A DNA stretch of 64,000 bases from Dyella monticola (GTDB taxonomy: Bacteria; Pseudomonadota; Gammaproteobacteria; Xanthomonadales; Rhodanobacteraceae), in the NCBI RefSeq assembly GCF_003363155.1, contig NZ_QRBE01000005.1, positions 62,001 to 126,000 of the forward strand, given 5' to 3'. Positions 35,459-45,260 of this stretch are shown here, one piece after another (position 1 is the first letter of the stretch; each line of letters opens with the position of its first letter). A model generated the notes under the pieces. The model made no database searches and was not told where the DNA came from. It saw nothing but the letters and a program-made list of their open reading frames with translations. A program made the translations under genes and the position numbers.

Positions 35459-37231
35459 ATGGTGCCGAAGCGGGGTTTTCATCACGGCCTGGCCATCGCC
35501 GGGTTTTTGTTGCTGAGTTTGGCCGGTGTAGCGCAGGGGGCGCCGGATAACAGTCCAGTCGGTTCGGGCAATGTCACCGTCGCCGACCCCACCGTTCCCA
35601 GGCCACCGGGCCAGCCCTGTGTGGTGCAGCTTTTCAGCAATGACACATTCAATGACTACAGCCCGCGGCCATTCAATTACACGCCGCCATCAGGCTGTGG
35701 CACGCATTGGTCGAAAGTAGTGCTGGAAGGTGATTTCTCGATCACCTCCGGCGTGCAGTACGACCGTACCGCGACCATCTTTCTTGCCGGTGTGAATCTT
35801 TATTTCGGCACCACGCAGGAGCCAACGGAAACCGCAGGGCGAAGCTGGCATGTGGAGCGCGATCTCACCGATTACACCGCTTTGTTCCGCAATGCGGGCG
35901 CAGGCCAGGTGTTCATCGGCAATATCGTCAACAGCACCTACACCGGCGTAATTCACGGCAGTGCGCGTTTGCTGTTCTACCCCGCTTCCGTCGTGGCGCC
36001 CGCTGCGAACGCGCCGGACGCGGTGTACCCACTGGGCAGCGATCCGGTCGGTAGTACCGTTACGTTGAACGACAGCAGTAGTCAGATGGCGGCAACGCTG
36101 ACGCTGCCACGCAACGTCGAACGTGCGTACCTGGACGTCTTCACGCAGAGCCAGAGCAACGATGAGTTCTGGTACACCTGCGTGCCGGATCCGTACGCTT
36201 CGGAGACCGAAGAATGCGGCGGCGGCAATTTCCGTGAAGCGGAAATCAGCATCGATGGACAGCCGGCAGGCGTGGCCCCGGTGTATCCGTGGATCTACAC
36301 CGGCGGCATCGATCTGTTTATCTGGAAACCGACGCCTGGCGTGCAGACGCTCAACTTCATGCCCTATCGGGTCGACCTCACGCCGTTCGCGGGCATCCTC
36401 AGCAACGGTTCGCCACATACGGTCGCGGTGAGCGTCGAGGGCGCCAACAGCTACTTCTCCGCCACCGCAAGCCTCCTGGTTTACGAGGACAAGGGTGCGC
36501 ACCAAGTGAGCGGCGCGCTGGTGCAGAATACGCTGGCGAATCAGCCGCCGACGCCCACCATCGGCAGCACGCTGACGCAGGATTCGTCCGGTAACGTCAC
36601 CGGCGCCATCACCACCGATCTGAGCCGCCACTTCGCGATCGAGGGTTACGTAAACACCTCGCACGGCCGCGTCGACACCACGGTGAACCAGACGGTGAGC
36701 TTCGCCGACACGCAAACCTTCGACATCACCTCCGCCGATTACCAACAGATCAGCAACCAGCTCACCAAGGTGGATGGCTACAGCCGCAGCATGATCGGCA
36801 AGCAGCTGAGCGGCGAGTTCAAGGCGAGCTTCCGCTATCCGCTCAACGTGGCTGTCAACGAGACCATCGAAACGAATGGCGGCTACTCCATTCTCACCGC
36901 CATCAAGCAGGGCTATGACCAGCATACCGGCTTGAGCGTGGGCGGCTTCCCGCTGTACTCGGCCGATGTGCACAACCATGTGCAAGGCTCCGACACGCTG
37001 GTGCTGGACAGCAACTTCGACATCCTCAGCCACAGCGGCCAACAGACGACGCAAACCTTTACGTTTGGCGATTCGCTGGGCGGCTGCTACAGCGGCAGCG
37101 TGAGCTCGGCCAATAACGTGGTGACGGCCTATAGCACCGGCCAGGCCTGCCCGGGCCACCGCAACCGCGTGTACTGGTTCACGCATCCGGATGGCTCGCC
37201 CTATCAGGGCGATACCCTGCTGCCCTGGTAA
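35459..37231 (+). CDS. Secreted peptide-N-glycosidase A-type amidase (PNGase A family)
   Basis: 590 residues. A signal peptide (HHGLAIAGFLLLSLAGVAQGA) is followed by a domain of the PF12222 type: VVQLFSNDTFNDYSPRPFNYTPP, a strand-rich half with DRTATIFLAGVNLYFGTTQEP and TYTGVIHGSARLLFYPAS, then DEFWYTC and a second jelly-roll half. Family members cleave N-glycans from the asparagine of glycoproteins. Bacterial homologues from Dyella and Rudaea work at acidic pH. The ATG at 35459 has GGGGAG 9 bases upstream. A long hairpin follows the stop. Confidence 0.85.
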   Translation: MVPKRGFHHGLAIAGFLLLSLAGVAQGAPDNSPVGSGNVTVADPTVPRPPGQPCVVQLFSNDTFNDYSPRPFNYTPPSGCGTHWSKVVLEGDFSITSGVQYDRTATIFLAGVNLYFGTTQEPTETAGRSWHVERDLTDYTALFRNAGAGQVFIGNIVNSTYTGVIHGSARLLFYPASVVAPAANAPDAVYPLGSDPVGSTVTLNDSSSQMAATLTLPRNVERAYLDVFTQSQSNDEFWYTCVPDPYASETEECGGGNFREAEISIDGQPAGVAPVYPWIYTGGIDLFIWKPTPGVQTLNFMPYRVDLTPFAGILSNGSPHTVAVSVEGANSYFSATASLLVYEDKGAHQVSGALVQNTLANQPPTPTIGSTLTQDSSGNVTGAITTDLSRHFAIEGYVNTSHGRVDTTVNQTVSFADTQTFDITSADYQQISNQLTKVDGYSRSMIGKQLSGEFKASFRYPLNVAVNETIETNGGYSILTAIKQGYDQHTGLSVGGFPLYSADVHNHVQGSDTLVLDSNFDILSHSGQQTTQTFTFGDSLGGCYSGSVSSANNVVTAYSTGQACPGHRNRVYWFTHPDGSPYQGDTLLPW

Positions 37232-37246
37232 GGCGCGGGGAACGCC

Positions 37247-37275
37247 GTACCCCCTCAGATGGTCTGAGGGGGTAC
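37247..37275. terminator. Strong hairpin after the PNGase gene
   Basis: Perfect 13-bp stem GTACCCCCTCAGA / TCTGAGGGGGTAC with a 3-nt loop TGG. A short T run occurs about 10 bases later (TTAGTTTTG), so it is a probable terminator or mRNA-stabilising stem. Confidence 0.75.
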
Positions 37276-37333
37276 CGGCATGTTAGTTTTGTCGGTATGT
37301 GACAGAGCCTTATGCTCGATGGAGCCCGTACCG

Positions 37334-37633
37334 ATGATGCGTAGCCGTTTGTTTGCCCTTTCCGTTCTTGGCGTGGCCGTTGTACTTGGCGGTTGCCATC
37401 ACGCCACACGTCCGGACGGTACGCGCGTGGATAAGAAGGGCGTCACCAATCTGGTCTCGTTCGAGAACTTCATCGCCACTCACCCGACCGCCGATGAATT
37501 CAAGAAAATGTATCCGGGCGTGCAACTGATGATGCCGGGCGCCATCAGCGCGCTGGACACGCGCTACGACAACACGCGTTTCTTCCCGCAGCTCGATGGC
37601 AACGGGCACGTCATCGGCGGCGATTTCCACTGA
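37334..37633 (+). CDS. Small lipoprotein of unknown function
   Basis: 99 residues. A signal sequence SRLFALSVLGVAVVLGGC ends in a lipobox VLGGC. The mature part is soluble (VDKKGVTNLVSFENFIATHPTADEF...) without recognised family. GGAG lies about 10 bases before the ATG at 37334; a second ATG follows directly. Confidence 0.65.
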   Translation: MMRSRLFALSVLGVAVVLGGCHHATRPDGTRVDKKGVTNLVSFENFIATHPTADEFKKMYPGVQLMMPGAISALDTRYDNTRFFPQLDGNGHVIGGDFH

Positions 37634-37809
37634 GTCCGCGCGGCTGCACGCGTTGCCGTTCGAGAACCGTTCGCAATCTGCTTTCAAGCTGTCACATTCG
37701 ACAGCTTGAGTCACGCGGCTGACATGTTGCATCGCTAACCTGCGCACAACAGGGTGCCGTCCTGATGTTGTAAGGGCGGTTTCGTTCCAGGATAAGCGTG
37801 TAAGGCAGC

Positions 37810-38325
37810 ATGTCTTCCTTTACTTCGACTGCACCGCATCGACGTGGTGTGCTTTTCACCGCGTTGGCGGCGGCCGTGCTGCTGATCGGCGGCGGGCTGT
37901 GGTTTGCGCACGCATCGATGAGCAACAAATCCGCCGACGGCCATACCGCCAACGATGGCAGCGAAATAGGCGTCATGCTGGATCTGGCCGACAAGGCCTA
38001 TCACGACAAACGTCTGGTGGCGCCCGTCGGCAGCAACGTCTACGAGTTCTATTTCAGCGTGCTGCAACTGGACCCGAACAACGCCACCGCGCAGCAGCGG
38101 TTGCGCGATGCGTTCAAACCGGCGTGCGATGTGGTCGAAAACACCATCAACAGTGGTGATCTTGATGAAGCGCAGCGCGAGCTTTATCTGCTTCGCCAAT
38201 ACGATCAGCACAACTACAAGCTTGCCTTGCTCGGTAGCGTGCTCGATGCGCAGCGGGTGATCGAGCGGCGTCGGCATGAAGCTGAAGCCGCGCGGCTGCA
38301 GGCGCAGCAGCAGGGTAATGAATAG
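37810..38325 (+). CDS. Membrane-anchored helical protein of unknown function
   Basis: 171 residues. One membrane segment (VLFTALAAAVLLIGGGLWFA, about residues 14-33), then a helical region containing LDPNNATAQQRLRDAF and DLDEAQRELYLLRQYDQHNYKLALL, which look like TPR-type helices. The C-terminus is a charged coiled coil (RVIERRRHEAEAARLQAQQQ). Topology suggests the domain is periplasmic. No family assigned. Confidence 0.65.
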   Translation: MSSFTSTAPHRRGVLFTALAAAVLLIGGGLWFAHASMSNKSADGHTANDGSEIGVMLDLADKAYHDKRLVAPVGSNVYEFYFSVLQLDPNNATAQQRLRDAFKPACDVVENTINSGDLDEAQRELYLLRQYDQHNYKLALLGSVLDAQRVIERRRHEAEAARLQAQQQGNE

Positions 38326-38457
38326 TCTTTCTGTACGTTCTCTGCGGAAAAGCCGTAGCGGGATACAGCTTTAGCCAAGAGCACCGCGTTACCAAGCCGT
38401 CATTCCGGCGATAGCATTGCCTTTTCACGCGCGGGCAACGCACGAGATCAAACGGCA

Positions 38458-39000
38458 TTAGCCGGCCAGATACGCATCCTTCAAACGCACGTAGTGATCG
38501 GCCGAGTAATGCAACTGCTCGATCTGCTTGTCGCTCAGCACACGCACGCGTTGCGCCGGATTACCCAGCCACAGCTCGCGCTCGCCCACCACCTTGCCCG
38601 GTGCCACCAGGCTTCCCGCGCCCACAAAGCCGTACTTCTTCACTACCGCGCCATCGAGCACGGTGGCGTGCATGCCGATCAAGCAATAATCCTCGATGGT
38701 GCACGCATGAATCACCGCGGCATGGCCGATGGTGACGCCTTCGCCGATAAGGGTAGGAAAACCGCCGGGTGAATACGGGCCGTCGTGCGTCACGTGCACG
38801 ATGGCGCCATCCTGAATATTGCTGCGCGCGCCGACGCGGATGTAATGCACGTCACCGCGCAACACCGCGCCCGGCCAGATCGACACATCATCACCAAGCA
38901 CCACGTCACCAATGACCGTGGCTGCCGGATCGACATACGCGCGAGCGCCGAGCGTGGGCATCACGCCCTTGAAGGATCGTAGAGGACTCATGCGGTTCAT
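38458..39000 (-). CDS. Gamma-class carbonic anhydrase-like protein (YrdA type)
   Basis: Left-handed beta-helix protein of 180 residues from the ATG at 39000. Hexapeptide repeats occur throughout (ARAYVDPAATVIGDVVLG, SIWPGAVLRGD). Metal ligands are visible as His in VHVTHDGPY and in IGHAAVIHACTI. YrdA-type members often lack measured anhydrase activity, so the enzymatic role is uncertain. Twenty bases after the patatin gene on the same strand. Confidence 0.88.
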   Translation of the reverse strand: MNRMSPLRSFKGVMPTLGARAYVDPAATVIGDVVLGDDVSIWPGAVLRGDVHYIRVGARSNIQDGAIVHVTHDGPYSPGGFPTLIGEGVTIGHAAVIHACTIEDYCLIGMHATVLDGAVVKKYGFVGAGSLVAPGKVVGERELWLGNPAQRVRVLSDKQIEQLHYSADHYVRLKDAYLAG

Positions 39001-39020
39001 TTTAGCCGCTAAAGGCGGCC

Positions 39021-40796
39021 TCAAGGCATTGATGGCGCGGAACCACGCTGCGCCTCAAGCACCCGCAAGGTTTCCTCGTAACCGGCGTCAATGGCAAGCT
39101 GCCAGCCGCGCCAGTCGAGCATGCCCACATGTTCCAGCGGCGGTGTGATGAGCAGATGGGCGCGGGCGCGGCAATGCTCGCTGGTTTCCTCGCTGTTGAC
39201 CATGGCCGCGCGGGTGAGGGTGGATACCAGGCCGGGCCAGCCGGTGCCGCGCCGCTGGCGCATCCATAGACGCCACCAGGGCGGCGTGGCGAACTCTTCG
39301 GTCTGCGCGCGCAGCTCGATGTCCGCGCGAATGCTTACGGCGGTGATATGCGCGACACCGTCGTCGGCCATGACATCCGTCGGCAGATTGTCGACCAATG
39401 CGCCATCCACATACACCTGCCCATGATGCAGTACCGGTGGAAGGATGCCGGGAATCGAACTGGTCGCGCGCAGCCACAACCACAACGGGCCGTGACGATG
39501 CACCACCCTGCCTTGTCCAGAAAGGTTGGTGGACACGCAGAAGAACGGCCGCTCCAGATCCTCCATGTCGATCGCACCAAACGCGCGTCGCAGCATGATC
39601 GCCGCGCGTCGCCCGCGCGTGAGCGCCACCAGTGGAACCGTCCAGTCCGACAGCGGCTTGCCGCGCACGAACGCTTCGTAATACACGCGCATCATTTCGT
39701 CGACGCTCCACATATTGGCAACGCCTGCGCCGATGATGGCGCCGATGCTGGTGCCGCCAATCGCATCGAAATCGTGGCCGGCTTCGCGCAACGCACGCAG
39801 TGCGCCCAAATGCGCCAAGCCGCGCGCGCCGCCGCCGGCCAGCACCAGGCCGCGCGCGTGTCCGCTGATCAGTCGCGCGATGCGCGGTATGTCGTTTTCG
39901 CCGCAAATATGATGGTGATGCAGTTCGCCGCTGAATTGCGCGCGCCAGCGTCGTGCAGCACCCGGCAACACGCGGTGCGCGGGATGCAGCAACAACAAAT
40001 GGCGCGGGCGGTGCCGCACCCGCGCCGGATGCCCCGGCGCGGCTTCCGGCCACAGCTTGGCCGGCTGCGCGGCCAGCGCCGGCAGTAGCAGCACATCGGC
40101 CTGGCGCAGGCAACGCATGCGCCAGGGCGCGCTGCCGGTGCTATCGAGATAAATCACGTAGCGCACCTGCGCCTCGCGTTCGGCAAACCAGTCGCTGCCG
40201 CGATTGGCGCCGTGCTCGGCATCGATCACCTGGCAGCTTCCGTACGCTTCCAGCGCCTGTGCAAGCTGCATGGCCAGGCCGCGCACCGGCACCTGCTCGT
40301 CGACCGGCAGAATGGCGAAGGTGCGCGGCTCGTCCGGCGGCTCCACATTTCGTTCGCGCCGTATCAGCCGGTCCACCGCCTGGCGGGCCATGCCGAGCAT
40401 GGCGCGGGGATGGTGCTCGATCAGCAGTTCGAAATGATGCCGATCCAGCCGCAGCAATTCACAATCGCGCAGCGCACGCACGTTGTAACGTAGGGGCTCG
40501 CTAGCCAGCAGGCTGATTTCGCCCAGGCAATCGTCGGCCGCCACCTGGCGGATCAGGTGGGTAGGGCCGTCGAACACGCCCACGCTGCCGCTGCGCAGCA
40601 GATAAAGCGCCTCGGCGACCTCGCCGGCCTTGAACAGGTACTGGCCGCCCGGCAGACACATCCAGCGCAGGTAACCGGCCAGCGTCACCCGCTGCGCATC
40701 GGTCAGATGCGCGAAAAGCGGAAGGCGACCGATCAGGGCGGGAATGTCGGCAGGTAGCATGCGCGCGATGGTACGACGAGCACGATGACGCGACAT
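39021..40796 (-). CDS. Patatin-like phospholipase with cyclic-nucleotide-binding domain
   Basis: 591 residues. A cNMP-binding fold occupies about residues 20-135 (LPLFAHLTDAQRVTLAGYL, GQYLFKAGE, GEISLLASEP). A connector of about 180 residues follows, then a patatin domain with oxyanion motif GGGARG at 321-326, nucleophile Ser350 in GTSIG and the dyad Asp in VDGALVDNLP. This architecture matches NTE-type lysophospholipases (RssA-like). A shorter start at 40760 is possible. It overlaps no neighbour but lies 20 bases before the carbonic anhydrase gene. Confidence 0.92.
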   Translation of the reverse strand: MSRHRARRTIARMLPADIPALIGRLPLFAHLTDAQRVTLAGYLRWMCLPGGQYLFKAGEVAEALYLLRSGSVGVFDGPTHLIRQVAADDCLGEISLLASEPLRYNVRALRDCELLRLDRHHFELLIEHHPRAMLGMARQAVDRLIRRERNVEPPDEPRTFAILPVDEQVPVRGLAMQLAQALEAYGSCQVIDAEHGANRGSDWFAEREAQVRYVIYLDSTGSAPWRMRCLRQADVLLLPALAAQPAKLWPEAAPGHPARVRHRPRHLLLLHPAHRVLPGAARRWRAQFSGELHHHHICGENDIPRIARLISGHARGLVLAGGGARGLAHLGALRALREAGHDFDAIGGTSIGAIIGAGVANMWSVDEMMRVYYEAFVRGKPLSDWTVPLVALTRGRRAAIMLRRAFGAIDMEDLERPFFCVSTNLSGQGRVVHRHGPLWLWLRATSSIPGILPPVLHHGQVYVDGALVDNLPTDVMADDGVAHITAVSIRADIELRAQTEEFATPPWWRLWMRQRRGTGWPGLVSTLTRAAMVNSEETSEHCRARAHLLITPPLEHVGMLDWRGWQLAIDAGYEETLRVLEAQRGSAPSMP

Positions 40797-40856
40797 GCGT
40801 TCCTGCTTGATTTTGGGTTATGCCACCAGCACGCTTGGAACGAGAAGGAGTAAACC

Positions 40857-42917
40857 ATGGACCCTAACAACCCCCTGCTGGCCGATACCGCATTGCCGGC
40901 CTTTTCCAAGATCACGCCCGATGACGTCCTGCCCGCCGTCGATGCACTGTTGGTCGAAGGCCGTGCCGGTATTGCCGCGCTCACCGCGCAGGGCGCAGCG
41001 CGTGACTTCAAGGCGGTGATGCTGCCGCAAGAACGGTTCGAGCAACGCATTGCGCATGCCTGGGCACCTGTTTCGCATCTGCACTCGGTGGCCGATAGCG
41101 AAGCGCTGCGCAACGTGTACGGGCCGGCCGAAGAAAAACTGACCGACTACTCGATCGAAATCGGCCAGAACCGTGATCTGTACGCGGCGGTGCAGGCGGT
41201 GGCCGATGCAGCCGATTTCGCCACGCTTTCGCCCGCGCAACGTGCGTTGGTGGAGCATGCGCTGCGCGATTTCAAACTCTCCGGGGTGGCGTTGGAGGAA
41301 CCGGCGCGCTCGCGCTTTCGCGACATCGGCGTGGAGCTCTCCAAGCTGTCTACCGAATTCTCCAATGCCGTACTCGATGCCACGGATGCCTGGCATCAGC
41401 ACGTCACGGACGAACGCGACCTGGCCGGCATGCCCGAATCGGGTCGCGCGGTACTCCGTCAATACGCCAAGGAGCAGGGGCTGGACGGTTATCTGGTCAC
41501 GCTCAAGCAACCGAGCGTGCAGGCGGTCATGACCTACGCCGACAACCGCGGCCTGCGCGAGCGTGTGTACTGGGCTTATCAGACGCGCGCGTCCGATCAA
41601 GGCCCGCACGCCGGCAAGTACGACAACACGGCGCGCATCGAACGCATCATGGCACTACGCCATGAAGCGGCACAGCTGCTTGGTTTCGCCAATGCGGCGC
41701 ACGAATCCCTCGCCACCAAGATGGCCCAGGCGCCCGACGAGGTGCTGAGGTTCCTGCGCGATCTGGCCGCGCGCGCCAGGCCGGTCGCGCAACAAGAACT
41801 TACCACCTTGCGCGATTTCGCTGCCGAAGAACTCAAGCTTGACAACCTCGAAGCCTGGGATGTCGCTTACGCCTCCGAAAAACTGCGGCAAAAGCAGTAC
41901 GCGCTGGATGAAGAACAGCTCAAGCCGTATTTCCCCTTGCCCGCCGTGATCGATGGACTGTTTGGCCTGGTGCACCGGCTCTACGGTATCCGCCTGGCAG
42001 CGCGCGATGGCGTGGATACCTGGCACCCGGACGTGCGCTATTACGACGTCGTCGATGCCCAGGGGCATATCTTCGCTGGCGCCTATGTCGACCTTTATGC
42101 ACGCAGCGGCAAACGCGGTGGCGCGTGGATGGATGTATGCCGCGCCCGTTTCGACGACGGCATGCATCTGCAATTGCCGGTGGCGTTCCTTACCTGCAAC
42201 TTCGCCCCGCCGACGGAAGACCGCCCGGCCCTGCTCACGCACGATGACGTGCTCACGCTATTTCATGAGTTCGGCCACGGCTTTCACCACTTACTGACCG
42301 AAGTGCCTTTGCCTTCCGTTGGCGGCATCGACGGCGTGGAGTGGGACGCGGTGGAACTGCCCAGCCAGTTCATGGAGAACTTCGGCTGGAATCGCGAAGC
42401 GCTCGATCTTTTTGCCAAGCATTGGGAAACCGGCGAGCGCCTGCCTGATGAACTGTTTGAACGCATGCTGGCGGCGCGGCATTTCCATGCCGGCCTGTTC
42501 CTGGTGCGCCAGCTTGAATTCGCCTTGTTCGATTTCCTGCTGCATCTGGAATACGACCCGGCCAAAGGCGCACGCACCCTCGACGTGCTCGAGCAAGCAC
42601 GTCACGAGGTGGCGGTGCTGCATCCGCCGGCCTGGCAGCGTTTTCCGCATGCTTTCAGCCACATCTTTGCCGGCGGCTACGCAGCGGGCTACTACAGCTA
42701 CCTGTGGGCGGAGCTATTGAGCGCGGACGCGTTCGGCGCCTTCGAAGAACGCGCGCAAAGCGGCCAAAGCGTGATCGACCCTGCCATGGGCGAACGCTTC
42801 CGTCGCGAAATCCTCGCCGTGGGCGCCAGCCGCCCGGCGCTGGAAAGCTTCATCGCCTTCCGCGGCCGCAAGCCGGAGCCGGAGGCGTTACTGCGCAGCC
42901 ACGGGCTGGTGGCCTGA
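40857..42917 (+). CDS. prlC: Oligopeptidase A (M3 metallopeptidase)
   Basis: Zinc oligopeptidase that degrades signal peptides and short peptides. 686 residues. The zinc motif HEFGHGFHHLL is present, with the third ligand region EWDAVELPSQFMENFG. The N-terminal DPNNPLLADTALPAFSKITPDDVLPA is typical. AAGGAG precedes the ATG. Cytoplasmic, monocistronic here, divergent from the patatin gene. Confidence 0.95.
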   Translation: MDPNNPLLADTALPAFSKITPDDVLPAVDALLVEGRAGIAALTAQGAARDFKAVMLPQERFEQRIAHAWAPVSHLHSVADSEALRNVYGPAEEKLTDYSIEIGQNRDLYAAVQAVADAADFATLSPAQRALVEHALRDFKLSGVALEEPARSRFRDIGVELSKLSTEFSNAVLDATDAWHQHVTDERDLAGMPESGRAVLRQYAKEQGLDGYLVTLKQPSVQAVMTYADNRGLRERVYWAYQTRASDQGPHAGKYDNTARIERIMALRHEAAQLLGFANAAHESLATKMAQAPDEVLRFLRDLAARARPVAQQELTTLRDFAAEELKLDNLEAWDVAYASEKLRQKQYALDEEQLKPYFPLPAVIDGLFGLVHRLYGIRLAARDGVDTWHPDVRYYDVVDAQGHIFAGAYVDLYARSGKRGGAWMDVCRARFDDGMHLQLPVAFLTCNFAPPTEDRPALLTHDDVLTLFHEFGHGFHHLLTEVPLPSVGGIDGVEWDAVELPSQFMENFGWNREALDLFAKHWETGERLPDELFERMLAARHFHAGLFLVRQLEFALFDFLLHLEYDPAKGARTLDVLEQARHEVAVLHPPAWQRFPHAFSHIFAGGYAAGYYSYLWAELLSADAFGAFEERAQSGQSVIDPAMGERFRREILAVGASRPALESFIAFRGRKPEPEALLRSHGLVA

Positions 42918-42931
42918 CCTCGCCGCAACCA

Positions 42932-42968
42932 CGCCCTTCCCCGCGCGCAGGGGAGGGCCGGGGTGGGG
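42932..42968. repeat. GC-rich intergenic hairpin repeat, copy 2
   Basis: CCCTTCCCCGCGCGCAGGGGAGGG followed by CCGGGGTGGGG, in the gap after prlC. It matches the hairpin-plus-GGGTGGGG layout of the other copies. Confidence 0.7.
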
Positions 42969-43127
42969 TCAAGCACCCTCGCGGCACGTTTCAACCGTGC
43001 CGCATCATCAAGGTCCAGGCTCGCCCTTCCTGCGCAAACAGGTTCACAATCAGCCCCACGCCGCCCTGCCACTATCGGTGGCGCCAAGACGTTATCGACC
43101 TAGCACTGTGGACTTGAGGAGTCTGCG

Positions 43128-44003
43128 ATGAACGCGATCACGCAACTGCCCGCTGAGTGGCATAACTGGATCCGTGAAAACCTCGCGCGTGGTTGCGCTC
43201 CGCAATCGCTGATCGATGACATGGTGCGCAACCACTTCGATCCCGTGTTCGCCCGCGCTGCGGTCAACAACGTGATAAGCGGGCCCTTCGTTGCACCGGC
43301 TGCACCCGCGCAAGCCAAGCCCGCCAGCGGATACACCTATGAAACGCCACGCCTGCACGCCGGCAATCTGATCCGTACCGCCGATCGCGACGTGCATGTC
43401 GTCACGCGCGTGAATCGACCCATGATCGCCGTGCTGGATGGCGTACTCAGCGCGGAGGAGTGCGATGAACTCGTACGCCGTTCCTCCGACAAGATGCGCC
43501 GCTCCACCACCGTCGATCCACTTACCGGCAAGCACGAAGTCATCGCCGATCGCAGCAGCGAAGGCACCTTCTTTCAACTCAACGCCGATCCCTTCATTGC
43601 GCGCCTGGACCGGCGCATCTCCGAAGTGATGAACTGGCCCGTGGAAAACGGCGAAGGCCTGCAGATCCTGCACTACGGCACCGGCGGCGAATACAAACCG
43701 CACTTCGATTACTTTCCGCCCGAAGATCCCGGCAGCCAGGTGCAAATGACCATCGGCGGCCAACGCGTCTCCACCATGGTGATGTACTTGAACGACGTGG
43801 AAGAAGGGGGCACCACCATCTTCCCCGAAATCGGCCTGGAAGTCGTACCGAAAAAAGGTTCAGCCGTCTATTTCGAATACACCAACAGCCATGGCCAGCT
43901 CGACAAACTCACCTTGCACGGCGGCTCGCCGGTGAAGCGCGGCGAGAAGTGGATCGTTACCAAATGGATGCGCCAGCGCCGGTATGGAGAGTCGGCGCCC
44001 TGA
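43128..44003 (+). CDS. 2OG-Fe(II) oxygenase, prolyl 4-hydroxylase-like
   Basis: 291 residues. A double-stranded beta-helix domain in the C-terminal half has the iron ligands His and Asp in EYKPHFDYF and a distal His in LHGGSPVKRGEKWIVTKWM, with the 2-oxoglutarate-binding Lys. The core strand is TMVMYLNDVEEGGTTIFPE. The closest class is the P4H alpha-subunit type that hydroxylates proline in peptides. The first ~80 residues form a helical N-terminal region of unknown role. Substrate unknown in bacteria of this group. Confidence 0.88.
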   Translation: MNAITQLPAEWHNWIRENLARGCAPQSLIDDMVRNHFDPVFARAAVNNVISGPFVAPAAPAQAKPASGYTYETPRLHAGNLIRTADRDVHVVTRVNRPMIAVLDGVLSAEECDELVRRSSDKMRRSTTVDPLTGKHEVIADRSSEGTFFQLNADPFIARLDRRISEVMNWPVENGEGLQILHYGTGGEYKPHFDYFPPEDPGSQVQMTIGGQRVSTMVMYLNDVEEGGTTIFPEIGLEVVPKKGSAVYFEYTNSHGQLDKLTLHGGSPVKRGEKWIVTKWMRQRRYGESAP

Positions 44004-44031
44004 ACGGCGGGCTTGTCGATCAGCAAGACAG

Positions 44032-44067
44032 GACCAGCGATGTGCTCAGTAACGCACACCGCTGGTC
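44032..44067. terminator. Hairpin between converging genes
   Basis: GACCAGCG (44032-44039) pairs with CGCTGGTC (44060-44067), continued by TGTGC with GCACA after one mismatch. No T run follows, so it may be an mRNA end structure rather than a true terminator for the oxygenase and fbp genes. Confidence 0.5.
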
Positions 44068-44085
44068 GATAGCCTGACCAAGCGC

Positions 44086-45102
44086 TCAGTACTGCGCGTT
44101 GTCCGCTTGAAGATGGTAGTGCGTAGCCACGTCCACTTCGTTCTTCGATCCTAGAAATACTGGCACACGCTGGTGTAGGCCTGCAGGCTGCAGATCGAGA
44201 ATGCGTTCGCGCCCCGTCGTGGCCGCACCGCCGGCCTGCTCGACGATCCATGCCATCGGGTTGGCTTCGTACATCAGGCGCAATTTGCCGCCTTTGCTCT
44301 TGATCTTGGCATCCAGCGGATAAAAGAACACGCCGCCGCGGGTGATGATGCGGTGGACGTCGGCGACCATCGAAGCGACCCAGCGCATGTTGAAATCTTT
44401 GCCGCGCGGACCGTCTTTGCCGGCGAGCAGTTCGCCGATGTAGCGCTGCATGGGTGCTTCCCAGTGGCGCTGGTTGGACATGTTGATGGCGAATTCGGCG
44501 GTCTCTTCCGGAATGCGGATGCCGCGACGGCTGAGCGTGAAGCTGCCGACTTCGCGGTCCAGCGTGAACTCATGCGTGCCATAGCCGAAGGTGAGCACCA
44601 GCACGGTAGCCGGGCCGTACACCACATAACCGGCGGCAAGCTGCGTGGCGCCCGGTTGCAGGAAGTGTTCGGCTTTCGGTTCGCTGATGCCATCCGGGCA
44701 GCGCAGCACGGAGAAGATGGTGCCGACGGAAATGTTCACATCGATATTGGAGCTGCCATCCAGCGGATCGAACAGCAGCAGGTGATTGCCCTTCGGATAC
44801 ATGTCGGGAATCGGCTGCGGGTCTTCCATTTCCTCCGACGCACACGCGGCCAGCTGACCGCCCCAGGCGTTGGCTTCGAGCAGGATTTCGTTGGAAATCA
44901 CATCCAGCTTTTTCTGTGCTTCGCCCTGGATGTTGCCGGTGCCCGCTTCGCCCAATACGCCGCCGATGGCGCCCTTGTTGGTCGCCACCGCGATGCGTTT
45001 GCAGGCGCGGGCAACCACTTCGATCAGCAGCGTGAGTTCGGCATTGATGTGACCGGCGCGGCGCTCTTCGATCAGGAACTGGATCAGCGAAATGGGCTTC
45101 AT
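44086..45102 (-). CDS. fbp: Class I fructose-1,6-bisphosphatase
   Basis: Gluconeogenic phosphatase. 338 residues. The metal-binding motif [12 protein letters not shown] is present, and the C-terminal region has ARLSTRR-type residues replaced by the bacterial equivalents ([32 protein letters not shown]). Cytoplasmic. Monocistronic. Confidence 0.96.
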   Translation of the reverse strand: MKPISLIQFLIEERRAGHINAELTLLIEVVARACKRIAVATNKGAIGGVLGEAGTGNIQGEAQKKLDVISNEILLEANAWGGQLAACASEEMEDPQPIPDMYPKGNHLLLFDPLDGSSNIDVNISVGTIFSVLRCPDGISEPKAEHFLQPGATQLAAGYVVYGPATVLVLTFGYGTHEFTLDREVGSFTLSRRGIRIPEETAEFAINMSNQRHWEAPMQRYIGELLAGKDGPRGKDFNMRWVASMVADVHRIITRGGVFFYPLDAKIKSKGGKLRLMYEANPMAWIVEQAGGAATTGRERILDLQPAGLHQRVPVFLGSKNEVDVATHYHLQADNAQY

Positions 45103-45260
45103 GACGGGCCTGCTGTTAAACGGGCCGCCATTGTCCCGGGTCAGCCGTACATAAGCCAGTCACGCGCCTGAACCGTTTCATAGCCTCGCCAGAGAGCTGC
45201 TGACAACACGCTGGCAGCAGCACTGGCGCAAGCTCTCAGCGTCGAAAAGGAGGAGCGATC

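Noticed and set aside
35690-37186. Minus-strand frame of 498 codons across the PNGase gene
   Set aside because: Antisense to a secreted enzyme with a signal peptide and family motifs; low-complexity translation.
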